DNA of 64,000 bases from Neorhizobium galegae (GTDB lineage: Bacteria; Pseudomonadota; Alphaproteobacteria; Rhizobiales; Rhizobiaceae). Location of the stretch: contig NZ_JAGIPH010000007.1 in the NCBI RefSeq assembly GCF_017877135.1, positions 62,001 through 126,000 on the forward strand. The letters are read 5' to 3'. A model generated the notes under the pieces. That model saw nothing but the letters and a program-made list of their open reading frames with translations, did no database searches and was not told the DNA's origin. How positions within the stretch are numbered: the stretch's first letter is position 1; every line of letters starts with the position of its first letter. A program made the position numbers and the translations under genes. Below are positions 52,621 through 60,593 of this stretch, one piece after another.

Positions 52621-54540
52621 TCAGAGTTTTGGCACCAGCGGAGCGATGGCGGCAAAGCGCAGCCAGTCCTTCCGGTCCTTCGGCGTCCAGGCGGCTTCGG
52701 CAATCGCACCGAGGCGCGGGAAGACCAGATGGTTGAAGTAATCGCGATTGAGGAAATGCTCCGACCAGATGCAGGCCTGTACGCCGCGCATGCGCGGCTT
52801 CAGCTCCTCGGGAAATTCGCCCACGGCCTCATAGGTATAGGTGTGCTGCGGCGGCACCGTGCCGGCCCAGCTGGCGCCCGGCTCCTGCCATTCGGTGGCC
52901 TGCACCATGTCGAGATAATAGGCCTGTCCGGGCGTCATCACCACGTCATAGCCCTCACGGGCAAGCTCGATGCCGACCTCCGGCTTCTGCCAGGCCATCA
53001 ACAGCGTACCGGCCGGATCGACGCCGCCACCGTGGGATACCTCGTCCCAGCCGGCAAGCTTGCGGCCGCGCTCGGCAAGCATGCCCTGGATGCGCTTCAT
53101 GAAATGGCTCTGCAGGCCGAACGTGCCCTCAATGCCTTCCTTCTCCATCAGCTTGCGGGCCAGCGGCGAGGCCATCCAGGTATTGGCCGCCACCTCGTCG
53201 CCACCGATATGGATGAGCTTTGACGGGAAAAGCTCGACCATCTCGTCAAACACCTTGCCGAGGAAGACATAGGTTTCCTCGATTGCCGGGTTCAGCGCAT
53301 TGTTCGGATAGCCTTGCACCGAGCGATAGCTGTCGGGGGCTTCCTGTCCGTCGACGAGGTCGGGAAGAGCCGTGAGCGTTGCCGTGCTGTGGCCGGGAAT
53401 GTCGATCTCCGGCACGACCTCGACATGCAGCGATGCCGCATGGGCAACGATCGCCTTCACATCCTCCTGCGTGTAAAAGCCGCCGACCGGCTGCGCGCCA
53501 TTGCCGAGCTGCGGCAGCATCGGCTCGTCGGGGCCACGCAGAACGCCGAGCGTGGTGAGCGTCGGATAGGCCTTGATCTCCAACCGCCAGGCTTCATCGT
53601 CGGTGAGGTGCCAGTGGAAAATGTTGAGCCGCAGCCAGGCCATGATGTCGATGAGGCGAGTGACATCGGCTACCGGATAGAATTGCCGGGAGACATCGAG
53701 ATGGCAGCCGCGCCAGCCATAACGCGGGGCGTCCTTGATATGGCCCGAGGCCGGAAACGAAAACGTCTGGGGCTCCAGCCGTGCACCATGCAGCAGTTGC
53801 GCCAGTGCGGTGAGGCCATAGGCGCGGCCGGCCGCATCGCCATAGGTGAGCGTAATGTCGGAGCCGAAGTCGAGGCGGTAGGATTCCTTGGGGAGTGTGG
53901 TGTCGGCGACAAACTTCAGCGCCCGGCCCTCATGCACGCTGCCCAGCGCAAACGGCGCATGACCGACCGAAAACAGGCGGCGATACAGCGCGCCGACGGC
54001 CTGCATGGCCTTCTGGTCGTCCAGGCTCGTGCCGTCTGCGGGATAAAGCGCTACGGGAAAGGTTTCGCCCGCCTGAAGCTGCGCCTCGGCCGGGTAGGGC
54101 AGCAGCGCAAAAGGTTCCGTCACCTTGCCTTCGGGCAGAAGGCTCGGTGCCGGTTCGCTGTGGCGGCCGGCCAGCATCAGATCGTCCACGGCGACATCCA
54201 CATGAGTGCCGTCGGCAAGCGTCAGATAGGCGGATTTTGCGCCATCGGTGCGGTGGCGGGCAGGGCGCCAGAGGCCTTGCACCGAAAACTGCCAGGCGGC
54301 ACCCGGCTCAAGCACGAAGCCGTCCAGCGGGGCGAACTGGTGGAAATTGGCGTTGCGCCGCAGGAAACGGGCATTGCCGCAGGCCGGCTGATCCTTGACG
54401 CGGGTGAGCGAGGTATAGGCGAGCGTGAAGCCGGAAATCGGCGCATCCGAGAGATTGACGAGGGTGAAGACGAAGCCGCCGCCGTCATCCCCTTCGATCG
54501 GAGCCCAGCTGTTCTCGAGACGAAAGTGTGCGTCGGCCAT
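52621..54540 (-). CDS. beta-N-acetylhexosaminidase, GH20
   Basis: The 639-residue enzyme has a beta-rich N-terminal domain (about 1-230), then the GH20 barrel: RYGWRGCHLDVSRQFYPV, FHWHLTDDEAWRLEIK, VVPEIDIPGHSTA and the catalytic Asp-Glu pair in IHIGGDEV near residue 445. It removes terminal GlcNAc or GalNAc from oligosaccharides or glycopeptides. No signal peptide is present (it starts MADAHFRLENSWAP), so it acts in the cytoplasm on imported fragments. It is in one leftward run with RidA, RpiR, SDR, M81 and MFS genes. Confidence 0.93.
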   Translation of the reverse strand: MADAHFRLENSWAPIEGDDGGGFVFTLVNLSDAPISGFTLAYTSLTRVKDQPACGNARFLRRNANFHQFAPLDGFVLEPGAAWQFSVQGLWRPARHRTDGAKSAYLTLADGTHVDVAVDDLMLAGRHSEPAPSLLPEGKVTEPFALLPYPAEAQLQAGETFPVALYPADGTSLDDQKAMQAVGALYRRLFSVGHAPFALGSVHEGRALKFVADTTLPKESYRLDFGSDITLTYGDAAGRAYGLTALAQLLHGARLEPQTFSFPASGHIKDAPRYGWRGCHLDVSRQFYPVADVTRLIDIMAWLRLNIFHWHLTDDEAWRLEIKAYPTLTTLGVLRGPDEPMLPQLGNGAQPVGGFYTQEDVKAIVAHAASLHVEVVPEIDIPGHSTATLTALPDLVDGQEAPDSYRSVQGYPNNALNPAIEETYVFLGKVFDEMVELFPSKLIHIGGDEVAANTWMASPLARKLMEKEGIEGTFGLQSHFMKRIQGMLAERGRKLAGWDEVSHGGGVDPAGTLLMAWQKPEVGIELAREGYDVVMTPGQAYYLDMVQATEWQEPGASWAGTVPPQHTYTYEAVGEFPEELKPRMRGVQACIWSEHFLNRDYFNHLVFPRLGAIAEAAWTPKDRKDWLRFAAIAPLVPKL

Positions 54541-54575
54541 GGTGGTTCCCCTTATGCTTATGGTGGTCGAACGGG

Positions 54576-55352
54576 TCAGTAATTGTCAGATTGCGAAAAG
54601 GTGCGAGCCAGTTCCGCCTGGCCGGCGGTTAGCCCGCAATCGACGGGAAGGCACACACCGGTAATGGCGGATGCCTGATCGCTTGACAGAAAATGGACGG
54701 CATTGGCCACGTCCTCGGCGGTCGCAATGCGACGCAGCGCATACCAGCGCTTGGCTTCCTCGAAGACCTGCGGATTGGCGGCGGCGCGTGCCTCCCAGGC
54801 CTGGGTGCGTACGGTTCCGGGTGCGACCGCATTGGCGCGGATGCCGAATTTGCCGTATTCGACGGCGACAAGCTTGGTGAAATGGATGAGGCCGGCCTTG
54901 GCGGCGCTATAGGCCGGGTGGCCGAAGACGGCCATGCCGTTCACCGACGCGATGTTGATGAGCGCGCCTTGCGCGGCCTTCAACGGCTCTTCCAGCGCGC
55001 GAAAGGTGAGGAACGCCGCTTCGAGGTTGAGCGCGCTATCCTGCCGCCAGATATCAGCCGTCGTATCGCCAAGCGAAACGGCACGCGCTGCGCCGGCATT
55101 GTTGACGAGCGTCGTCGCACGGCCGAGCTCCCCGACCTTTGCTGCCATGCGGCGCACGCTGTCTTCATCCGTGACATCGCAGGCAATCGCGACAAAGCTT
55201 GGTGCGCCGCCGAGTTCCGCGGCCGCCGCCGCCAGCGCGCCTTCATCGATATCCACCAACGCCACCACGTCATGGCTTCCCGACAGGCGCCGTGCAATGG
55301 CCCGGCCGATATCGCCCGCGGCCCCGGTGACGATGGCGACGGATGCAGGCAT
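54576..55352 (-). CDS. short-chain dehydrogenase/reductase
   Basis: The 258-residue SDR has the cofactor motif TGAAGDIGRAIA near residues 10-21, an acidic residue after beta2 (VALVDIDEG, so NAD-preferring), NNAGAARA near 87, and catalytic S-Y-K (NIASVNG, YSAAKAGLIHF). The substrate is not predictable; in this operon it may oxidise a sugar or amino-sugar acid. It begins three bases after the RpiR gene and is followed by the hexosaminidase after 35 bases. Confidence 0.85.
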   Translation of the reverse strand: MPASVAIVTGAAGDIGRAIARRLSGSHDVVALVDIDEGALAAAAAELGGAPSFVAIACDVTDEDSVRRMAAKVGELGRATTLVNNAGAARAVSLGDTTADIWRQDSALNLEAAFLTFRALEEPLKAAQGALINIASVNGMAVFGHPAYSAAKAGLIHFTKLVAVEYGKFGIRANAVAPGTVRTQAWEARAAANPQVFEEAKRWYALRRIATAEDVANAVHFLSSDQASAITGVCLPVDCGLTAGQAELARTFSQSDNY

Positions 55353-55354
55353 GA

Positions 55355-56218
55355 CTAGTCTCCGAGGATCTGCCGGTCGTCACCGTCGCGGTGCTCGACC
55401 AGCTGCTGCTTGATGTGGCGAAGGGTGACGGTGGAGCGCTTTCGGTTGCGATAGGCAACGAGGCTGGCGATCACGTCGATGACGGCAAGGAAGGCAAAGC
55501 GGGTGGAGGTGGGGCGAAAGATATTCTCGCCCTCCGGCAGGTCGATCCCGATCACCAGCTCGGCTGCGGCGGCAACGGGGCTGTTGCTCTGGGTGAGCGC
55601 AATCGTGCCGATGCCGTTTTCGCGCGCAAGGGTAAAGCAGCGCACCAGTTCGGCATTGCGGCCGGAAAAGGAGGAGCCGATGATGACGTCCTCAGGCTGG
55701 GCGGCGGCCGTCAGCATCAGCTGCATATTGTGGTCATTGCTGGCCGTCACCCGCGAACCGAGGCGAAACAGGCGGTTCTGCAGCTCGCTCGCCACCATGG
55801 AGGAATTGCCGCCGGAGCCGAAGGCGTAGATCATCTGCGCCCGCGACAACTTCTCGGCCACGCGATCCAGGAGGGCAGCGTCCAGCGCCCGATGCATCAT
55901 GAAGAGCGCGTTCTGCGCCTTGGTGAACACATCCTCGGCGACATCCGCCGGTTCCGTGCTCTTGGCGCCCGGATTGAGGTAGCGCACGCCAATGAAGGCG
56001 GTTTTCGCCAGGCGCACCTTGAATTCGGAAAAGCTCTGGCAGCCGAGCCGGCGACAGAAGCGGGTGACCGTGGGCGGCGACACTTCCGCCCGCTCGGCCA
56101 GCTCAATGATCGAGGCGTTGACGGCAAAGTCGAAGTGATCGAGCAGGATATCGGCGATACGCTGTTCGGACGGCGAGAACTGGTCGCGGTCTTCCTGTAT
56201 CGTCTCGAAAATATCCAT
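55355..56218 (-). CDS. RpiR/MurR-family regulator
   Basis: The 287-residue protein has an RpiR helix-turn-helix (about residues 1-78, FSPSEQRIADILL and LAERAEVSPPTVTRFCRRLG) and a SIS domain (about 125-250, YAFGSGGNSSMVASELQNRL and GSSFSGRNAELVRCF). Such proteins sense sugar phosphates, and MurR, a relative, responds to MurNAc-6-phosphate. It lies within the amino-sugar operon and probably controls it and the divergent genes. A pair of inverted GAAAANAATTT motifs occurs in the shared promoter region. Confidence 0.9.
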   Translation of the reverse strand: MDIFETIQEDRDQFSPSEQRIADILLDHFDFAVNASIIELAERAEVSPPTVTRFCRRLGCQSFSEFKVRLAKTAFIGVRYLNPGAKSTEPADVAEDVFTKAQNALFMMHRALDAALLDRVAEKLSRAQMIYAFGSGGNSSMVASELQNRLFRLGSRVTASNDHNMQLMLTAAAQPEDVIIGSSFSGRNAELVRCFTLARENGIGTIALTQSNSPVAAAAELVIGIDLPEGENIFRPTSTRFAFLAVIDVIASLVAYRNRKRSTVTLRHIKQQLVEHRDGDDRQILGD

Positions 56219-56239
56219 GCGACCTCCGCGGACCCGAAA

Positions 56240-56626
56240 TCAGGATTTCGGCTTGTAGGCGATACAGTCGATCTCGACCTTGCAATCGACCATCATGGAG
56301 GCCTGGACACAGGCGCGTGCCGGCGGGTGCTCGCCGAAATAGCCCTGGTAGATCTTGTTGAAACTCCAGAAATCGCGCGGATCATCGATCCACACGCCGC
56401 AGCGCACGACATGCTCGACGCCGTAACCGGCTTCGTGCAGAATGGCGATGAGGTTCTGGATCGCCTTGTGGCTCTGCTCGACAATGCCGCCGGAGATGAT
56501 CTCGCCATCCTCCATGGCCACCTGGCCGGAGACATGCAGCCAGCCATCGGCTTCCACGGCGCGCGCAAATGGCAGTCTCTGACCGCCGGCGCCGGCTTTT
56601 TCTGCACCGTAACGGGTGATGGTCAT
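56240..56626 (-). CDS. RidA-family protein
   Basis: The 128-residue protein belongs to the RidA/YjgF family, whose members hydrolyse reactive enamine/imine intermediates released by PLP enzymes. It has the family stretch WLHVSGQVAMEDGEIISGGIVEQSHKAIQNL (read in parts), a distal IDDPRDFWSFNKIYQGYFGEHPPARACVQAS and a substrate arginine in the latter. ATG 56626 follows GAGGG. It is the first gene of the leftward run; a PLP D-amino-acid-type enzyme is encoded in the divergent group, a fitting partner. Confidence 0.9.
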   Translation of the reverse strand: MTITRYGAEKAGAGGQRLPFARAVEADGWLHVSGQVAMEDGEIISGGIVEQSHKAIQNLIAILHEAGYGVEHVVRCGVWIDDPRDFWSFNKIYQGYFGEHPPARACVQASMMVDCKVEIDCIAYKPKS

Positions 56627-56639
56627 ACGGCCCTCATGC

Positions 56640-56721
56640 AAATTATTTTCTTCGATTGTTGACACTGGACCATAATCCTCGGATTTTGACCAGAGTTTTT
56701 CGCATGTCATGAAAAGAATTT
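56640..56721. promoter_or_regulatory. inverted GAAAANAATTT motifs in the divergent promoter region
   Basis: AAATTATTTTC (56640-56650, i.e. GAAAATAATTT on the lower strand) and GAAAAGAATTT (56711-56721) are inverted copies about 71 bases apart, between the divergent RidA and NTF2-like genes. They are AT-rich islands in a GC-rich window and may bind the RpiR protein encoded nearby. Confidence 0.4.
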
Positions 56722-56736
56722 AGACAAGAGGCCCCG

Positions 56737-57222
56737 ATGCGCGATCCCTTCCAGAATCCCTTTCCGCCTGAAGACGAAGCCCGCCACGCTATCTGGCAGA
56801 TGCTGGTGCCGCGCGACATCGATGCTTTTCTTGCCGCTGACTGGTCGATGGTCGCGGATGATTTTGTCGAAGAGGGTTTTATCGGCATTTCCGGCAATCG
56901 CGATGGCAATCCCGACAACTGGCGTCTGGCCTTTCCGACCCTTGCCGCCTACCGCGAGGAATGGCTGCGCCAGGCGGCAGATTTTGCGCAACAGTCCTAT
57001 GGCGAAGATCCGCGTATTGCCATCTTCACCACCACCACGCTGGAAGAGATCGAAGTCTCTGGCGACACGGCCCTGGTGCGCAAGAAATTCGATGGCGGCA
57101 TCCGAAAGGCCGACGGCACCCTCGACGTGATGCGCTGGCAGACGCTCTATTACTGCCGCCGTCACGAAGGAGCCTGGAAAATATCCGGCTTTACCGGTTA
57201 TCTGCCCAACCCGATGGGCTGA
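56737..57222 (+). CDS. NTF2-like/SnoaL-type protein of unknown function
   Basis: The 161-residue protein starts with MRDPFQNPFPPEDEARHAIWQM and has the size and alternating helix/strand pattern of an NTF2-like fold, with a C-terminal RWQTLYYCRRHEGAWKISGFTGYLP that is typical of such a beta sheet. I do not recognise a named family. It is the first gene of the rightward group with an M81 peptidase and a D-amino-acid-type PLP enzyme, and may have a small hydrolase, isomerase or binding role. Confidence 0.68.
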   Translation: MRDPFQNPFPPEDEARHAIWQMLVPRDIDAFLAADWSMVADDFVEEGFIGISGNRDGNPDNWRLAFPTLAAYREEWLRQAADFAQQSYGEDPRIAIFTTTTLEEIEVSGDTALVRKKFDGGIRKADGTLDVMRWQTLYYCRRHEGAWKISGFTGYLPNPMG

Positions 57223-57286
57223 TCTTCTCATTCAGCCCGGTCCCGCTGACCACGTTCCCTCGTGTTGACACCAGAAAGCAAACCCT

Positions 57287-58756
57287 GTGCGCATCTTTAC
57301 GGCCGCCCTTGCCACGGAAACCAACACCTTTTCGCCGATCTGCGTCGATCGCCGGGCGTTCGAGGAATCGCTTTATGCGCCTCCTGGAGAACACCCCGAA
57401 ACGCCGACGCTCTGCACCGCACCGATCACCGTCGGGCGGAAGGTCTGCGCGCAAAAAGGCTGGACGCTGATCGAGGGCACGGCGGCCTGGGCGGATCCGG
57501 CGGGTCTCTTGAACCGGGAGGCCTATGAGAGCCTGCGCGACGAGATCCTGGCGCAGTTGCAGGCGGCCATGCCCGTCGATGCCGTCGTGCTCGGGCTTCA
57601 TGGCGCCATGGTTGCCGATGGCTATCTCGATCCGGAAGGCGACTTTCTGACGCGCATCCGTGACATCATCGGGCCGGATATACTTCTTTGCGCCGAGCTT
57701 GATCCGCACAGCCACCTCACGCAAAAACGCGTAGCGGCGGCTGATTTCTTCGTCGTCTTCAAGGAGTTTCCCCATACGGATTTCGTCGATCGTGCCGAGG
57801 ATCTGTGGCGTATCGCCGTCGATACGCTGGAGGGCCGCGTAAAACCGGTCATGTCGGTATTCGATTGCCGGATGATCGACGTGTTTCCGACCTCGCGCGA
57901 GCCGATGCGCTCCTTCGTCGACAAGATCAAGCAGATCGAGGCAGACGACCCGGACGTGCTGTCGCTGTCCGTCATCCATGGCTTCATGGCCGGTGACGTG
58001 CCCGAAATGGGGACGAAAACCATTGCCGTGACCGATGGCAAGGCGGAAAAGAGCCAGCATCTGGCGCGCGCGCTGGGGCTTGAGCTGTTTTCCAAGCGCG
58101 GCACCTTCATGATGCCCTCGATGGACGAGAAGGAGGCCGTGACACGGGCGCTTCAAATCGAGAAGGGCCCGGTGGTGATCGCCGACATGTGGGATAATCC
58201 GGGCGGCGGCACCGCAGGCGATGCAACGGTGGTTCTCGGCGAGCTTCTGGTGCGCAGCGTCACCAATGCCGCTGTCGGCATGATCTGGGATCCGATTGCC
58301 GTGCAAATCTGCATGGCAGCGGGCGAAGGCGCCGAGATTCCGCTGCGTTTCGGGGCAAAATCCGCGCCAGGCACCGGCCACCCGATCGACGGCATCGTGA
58401 AGGTGGTGAAACTGGTGCGCAACGCTGAAATGCGGTTTGGCGACAGTATCGCCCCCTTTGGCGATGCCGCCCATATCCATCTCGAGGGCATCGACGTGAT
58501 CCTGAGCTCGGTCAGGGTCCAGAGCTATGATCCCTCGCTCTATACGGCGCTCGGTATCGATCCGACACAGAAGCAGCTGCTGGTGATCAAATCCACCAAC
58601 CATTTCTATGCGGCCTTCTCGCGCATTGCCAGCGAGATCCTTTACTGCTCGGCCGGATCCCCTTATCCCAACAACCCGGCGACCAACCCTTACCGGCGGG
58701 CGCGCCGCGACATCTGGCCGATCATGGCCGACCCGCATGACACGGAGGCCGCCTGA
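57287..58756 (+). CDS. M81-family metallopeptidase (MlrC type), second copy
   Basis: The 489-residue protein is a complete second M81 member. It begins MRIFTAALATETNTFSP from a GTG, and has VVLGLHGAMVADGYLDPEGDFL, AELDPHSHLT, FKEFPHTDFVDRAEDL and DMWDNPGGGTAGDATVVL, which contain the likely metal ligands. The motifs LDPHSHLT and DNPGGGT differ from the first copy (YDLHGNVT, DNPTGGGVGD), so they are not a recent duplication. The following PLP gene starts one base after its stop. Confidence 0.9.
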   Translation: MRIFTAALATETNTFSPICVDRRAFEESLYAPPGEHPETPTLCTAPITVGRKVCAQKGWTLIEGTAAWADPAGLLNREAYESLRDEILAQLQAAMPVDAVVLGLHGAMVADGYLDPEGDFLTRIRDIIGPDILLCAELDPHSHLTQKRVAAADFFVVFKEFPHTDFVDRAEDLWRIAVDTLEGRVKPVMSVFDCRMIDVFPTSREPMRSFVDKIKQIEADDPDVLSLSVIHGFMAGDVPEMGTKTIAVTDGKAEKSQHLARALGLELFSKRGTFMMPSMDEKEAVTRALQIEKGPVVIADMWDNPGGGTAGDATVVLGELLVRSVTNAAVGMIWDPIAVQICMAAGEGAEIPLRFGAKSAPGTGHPIDGIVKVVKLVRNAEMRFGDSIAPFGDAAHIHLEGIDVILSSVRVQSYDPSLYTALGIDPTQKQLLVIKSTNHFYAAFSRIASEILYCSAGSPYPNNPATNPYRRARRDIWPIMADPHDTEAA

Positions 58757-58757
58757 C

Positions 58758-59870
58758 ATGGACCTGGACAGCACATTTCCGCCTGAACTTCCCACGGCAA
58801 AGCCCGGCGATGCGCTGTCGTCTCTCTCCACGCCGCTGCCGGTGATCGACGAGGACAGGCTTGCCGCCAACATCCTGCGCGTGCAGTCCTACATGGACAG
58901 CCATTCGCTGAAATTTCGTCCGCATATCAAGACGCACAAGATCCCGGCCCTTGCCCGCCAGCAGGTTGAGGCGGGGGCGACGGGCATCAACTGCCAGAAG
59001 ATCACCGAGGCGGAGATCTTTGCGGATGCCGGCTTTCAAGACATTCTCATCACCTTCAACATTCTGGGGCCGGAAAAGCTGGCGCGGCTTGCGGCCCTCA
59101 ATGAGCGGATTTCAGGCCTGAAGGTCGTTGCCGACAGCATCGTGACGGTAACCGGCCTTTCGGCCTATTTCACCGGCCGCAAGCCGCTCACCGTTCTTGT
59201 CGAATGCGACACCGGCGCCGGCCGCTGCGGCGTGCAGACGCCCGATGAAGCGGCGGCCCTTGCCCGCGGCATCTGGGCAAGCAAGAGCCTGCGCTTCGGC
59301 GGCCTGATGACCTATCCGAAGGCGAACGGCGAAGGGGCCGTCGAATATTTCTTCATCGCCACAATGGGCTATCTTGCCATTGACGGCATCGACTGCGCCA
59401 TCCGTTCGAACGGCGGCACGCCGAGCCTGTTTTCCGCCCATCTGGTGCCGTCTGCCACGGAGCACCGCGCCGGCACCTATATCTACAACGACCGCTCGAT
59501 GGTGCGAGCCGGCCATTGCACGCTGGATGACTGCGCCATGCATGTGCTGGCAACAGTCGTTTCACGGCCGACACCGGATCGCGCCGTTCTCGACGCCGGC
59601 TCCAAGGCGCTGACGTCTGATCTGCTCGGCTTTTCCGATTACGGCCTGATCGTCGAATATCCGGACGCGGTGATCACCGGGCTTTCGGAGGAACACGGCG
59701 TGGTCGATCTGTCGCGCGTCGATGGCATCCGGCCGGAGATCGGCGAAAAGGTGCGCATCGTGCCGAACCACACCTGCGTCATCTCCAACCTCTTCGACAC
59801 CATGACCTTTCACCGCAATGGCGTGGTGACGCGCGTGGAAGAAGTGGCTGCCCGCGGTCTCGTCTGGTAG
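58758..59870 (+). CDS. D-serine dehydratase/D-threonine aldolase-like PLP enzyme
   Basis: The 370-residue protein is a fold-III PLP enzyme. It has the cofactor lysine motif RPHIKTHK at about 54-61, VLVECDTGAGRCGVQTPDEA, GGTPS for phosphate binding, and the zinc pair H338-x-C340 in VPNHTCVISN. The last is typical of metal-dependent D-serine dehydratases and D-threonine aldolases. It probably cleaves or dehydrates a D-beta-hydroxy amino acid. ATG 58758 follows GGAGG. It is coupled to the M81 gene, which suggests that the peptidase releases its substrate. Confidence 0.86.
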   Translation: MDLDSTFPPELPTAKPGDALSSLSTPLPVIDEDRLAANILRVQSYMDSHSLKFRPHIKTHKIPALARQQVEAGATGINCQKITEAEIFADAGFQDILITFNILGPEKLARLAALNERISGLKVVADSIVTVTGLSAYFTGRKPLTVLVECDTGAGRCGVQTPDEAAALARGIWASKSLRFGGLMTYPKANGEGAVEYFFIATMGYLAIDGIDCAIRSNGGTPSLFSAHLVPSATEHRAGTYIYNDRSMVRAGHCTLDDCAMHVLATVVSRPTPDRAVLDAGSKALTSDLLGFSDYGLIVEYPDAVITGLSEEHGVVDLSRVDGIRPEIGEKVRIVPNHTCVISNLFDTMTFHRNGVVTRVEEVAARGLVW

Positions 59871-59939
59871 AAGCCCCTGTCCCGATTCACCGGGTCATGG
59901 GTTCATCTTTGGCGCTGACACCCTATATGGGAGGGATCC

Positions 59940-59957
59940 GGCCGCGTGGTCGCGGCC
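59940..59957 (+). terminator. GC-rich stem-loop after the PLP-enzyme gene
   Basis: GGCCGCG (59940-59946) and CGCGGCC (59951-59957) form a seven-base perfect stem with a TGGT loop between the PLP enzyme and the GreA-like gene. No U-run follows, so termination is uncertain. Confidence 0.45.
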
Positions 59958-59999
59958 TCTGACGCTGCGTCCGCGGCTGTCCGTAACGGGAGTTGAAGC

Positions 60000-60482
60000 G
60001 TGAGTGTTGCCTTCGTCAAGGAAGAGAGTGCGGAAACAGCGGCCGAAACCCAGCTGCCGGACCGCGTGATCTCGCCCCACCCCAACCTTGTGACGCAAAG
60101 CGGATTGCAGGCACTGGAGCAAAAGCTTCAGGAGGCGCGCACCGCTCATGACGCGGCAAGCCTGATCAATGACGTCAACGAGCGGCGACGCCAGATGGCA
60201 GGCCCGGCACGCGACCTGCGCTATTTTGCCGAACGCGTCCACACCGCCCAGGTGATGCCGGATCCCACGTCGTCGGAAACGGTTGCCTTCGGCAGCACCG
60301 TCAGCTTCCGCCGCGACGATGGCCGCGCCCAGACGTATCGCATCGTCGGTGAGGACGAGGCCGATCCAACCACCGGATCCATCTCCTATGTCTCACCGGT
60401 CGCAAAACTGCTTCTTGGCAAGCGGCTGGGCGATGTGGCGCTTCTCGGCGAGCAGGAACTTGAGATTACCCGGATCGCCTGA
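60000..60482 (+). CDS. GreA/GreB-family protein with atypical coiled-coil tip
   Basis: The 160-residue protein resembles GreA/GreB: an N-terminal coiled coil (LVTQSGLQALEQKLQEARTAH onward to about residue 85) and a C-terminal FKBP-like domain with VAFGSTVSFRRDDGRAQTYRIVGEDEADPTTGSISYVSPVAKLLLGKRLGD (in parts). Gre factors use two acidic residues at the coiled-coil tip (GDxSENAEY) to stimulate RNA cleavage by RNA polymerase. Here that segment reads LINDVNERRRQMAGPARDLRYF and lacks the motif, so it may bind RNA polymerase without cleavage activity. GTG start with GGGAG upstream. Confidence 0.82.
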   Translation: MSVAFVKEESAETAAETQLPDRVISPHPNLVTQSGLQALEQKLQEARTAHDAASLINDVNERRRQMAGPARDLRYFAERVHTAQVMPDPTSSETVAFGSTVSFRRDDGRAQTYRIVGEDEADPTTGSISYVSPVAKLLLGKRLGDVALLGEQELEITRIA

Positions 60483-60593
60483 GCCGCGACTCCCATTCCT
60501 TCAAGTTGCGGCAGAAGGGTTGAGATCCCCGCCAACAATGGCTATCCGGTCGCCTCCACCCCCGTTGCGTTTCGAACCGAAGGCCAAAGCGGC

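Noticed and set aside
50478..52736. Open frame of about 750 codons on the + strand opposite the MFS and M81 genes
   Set aside because: Antisense shadow with the typical arginine/histidine/glutamine-rich composition and no ribosome site.
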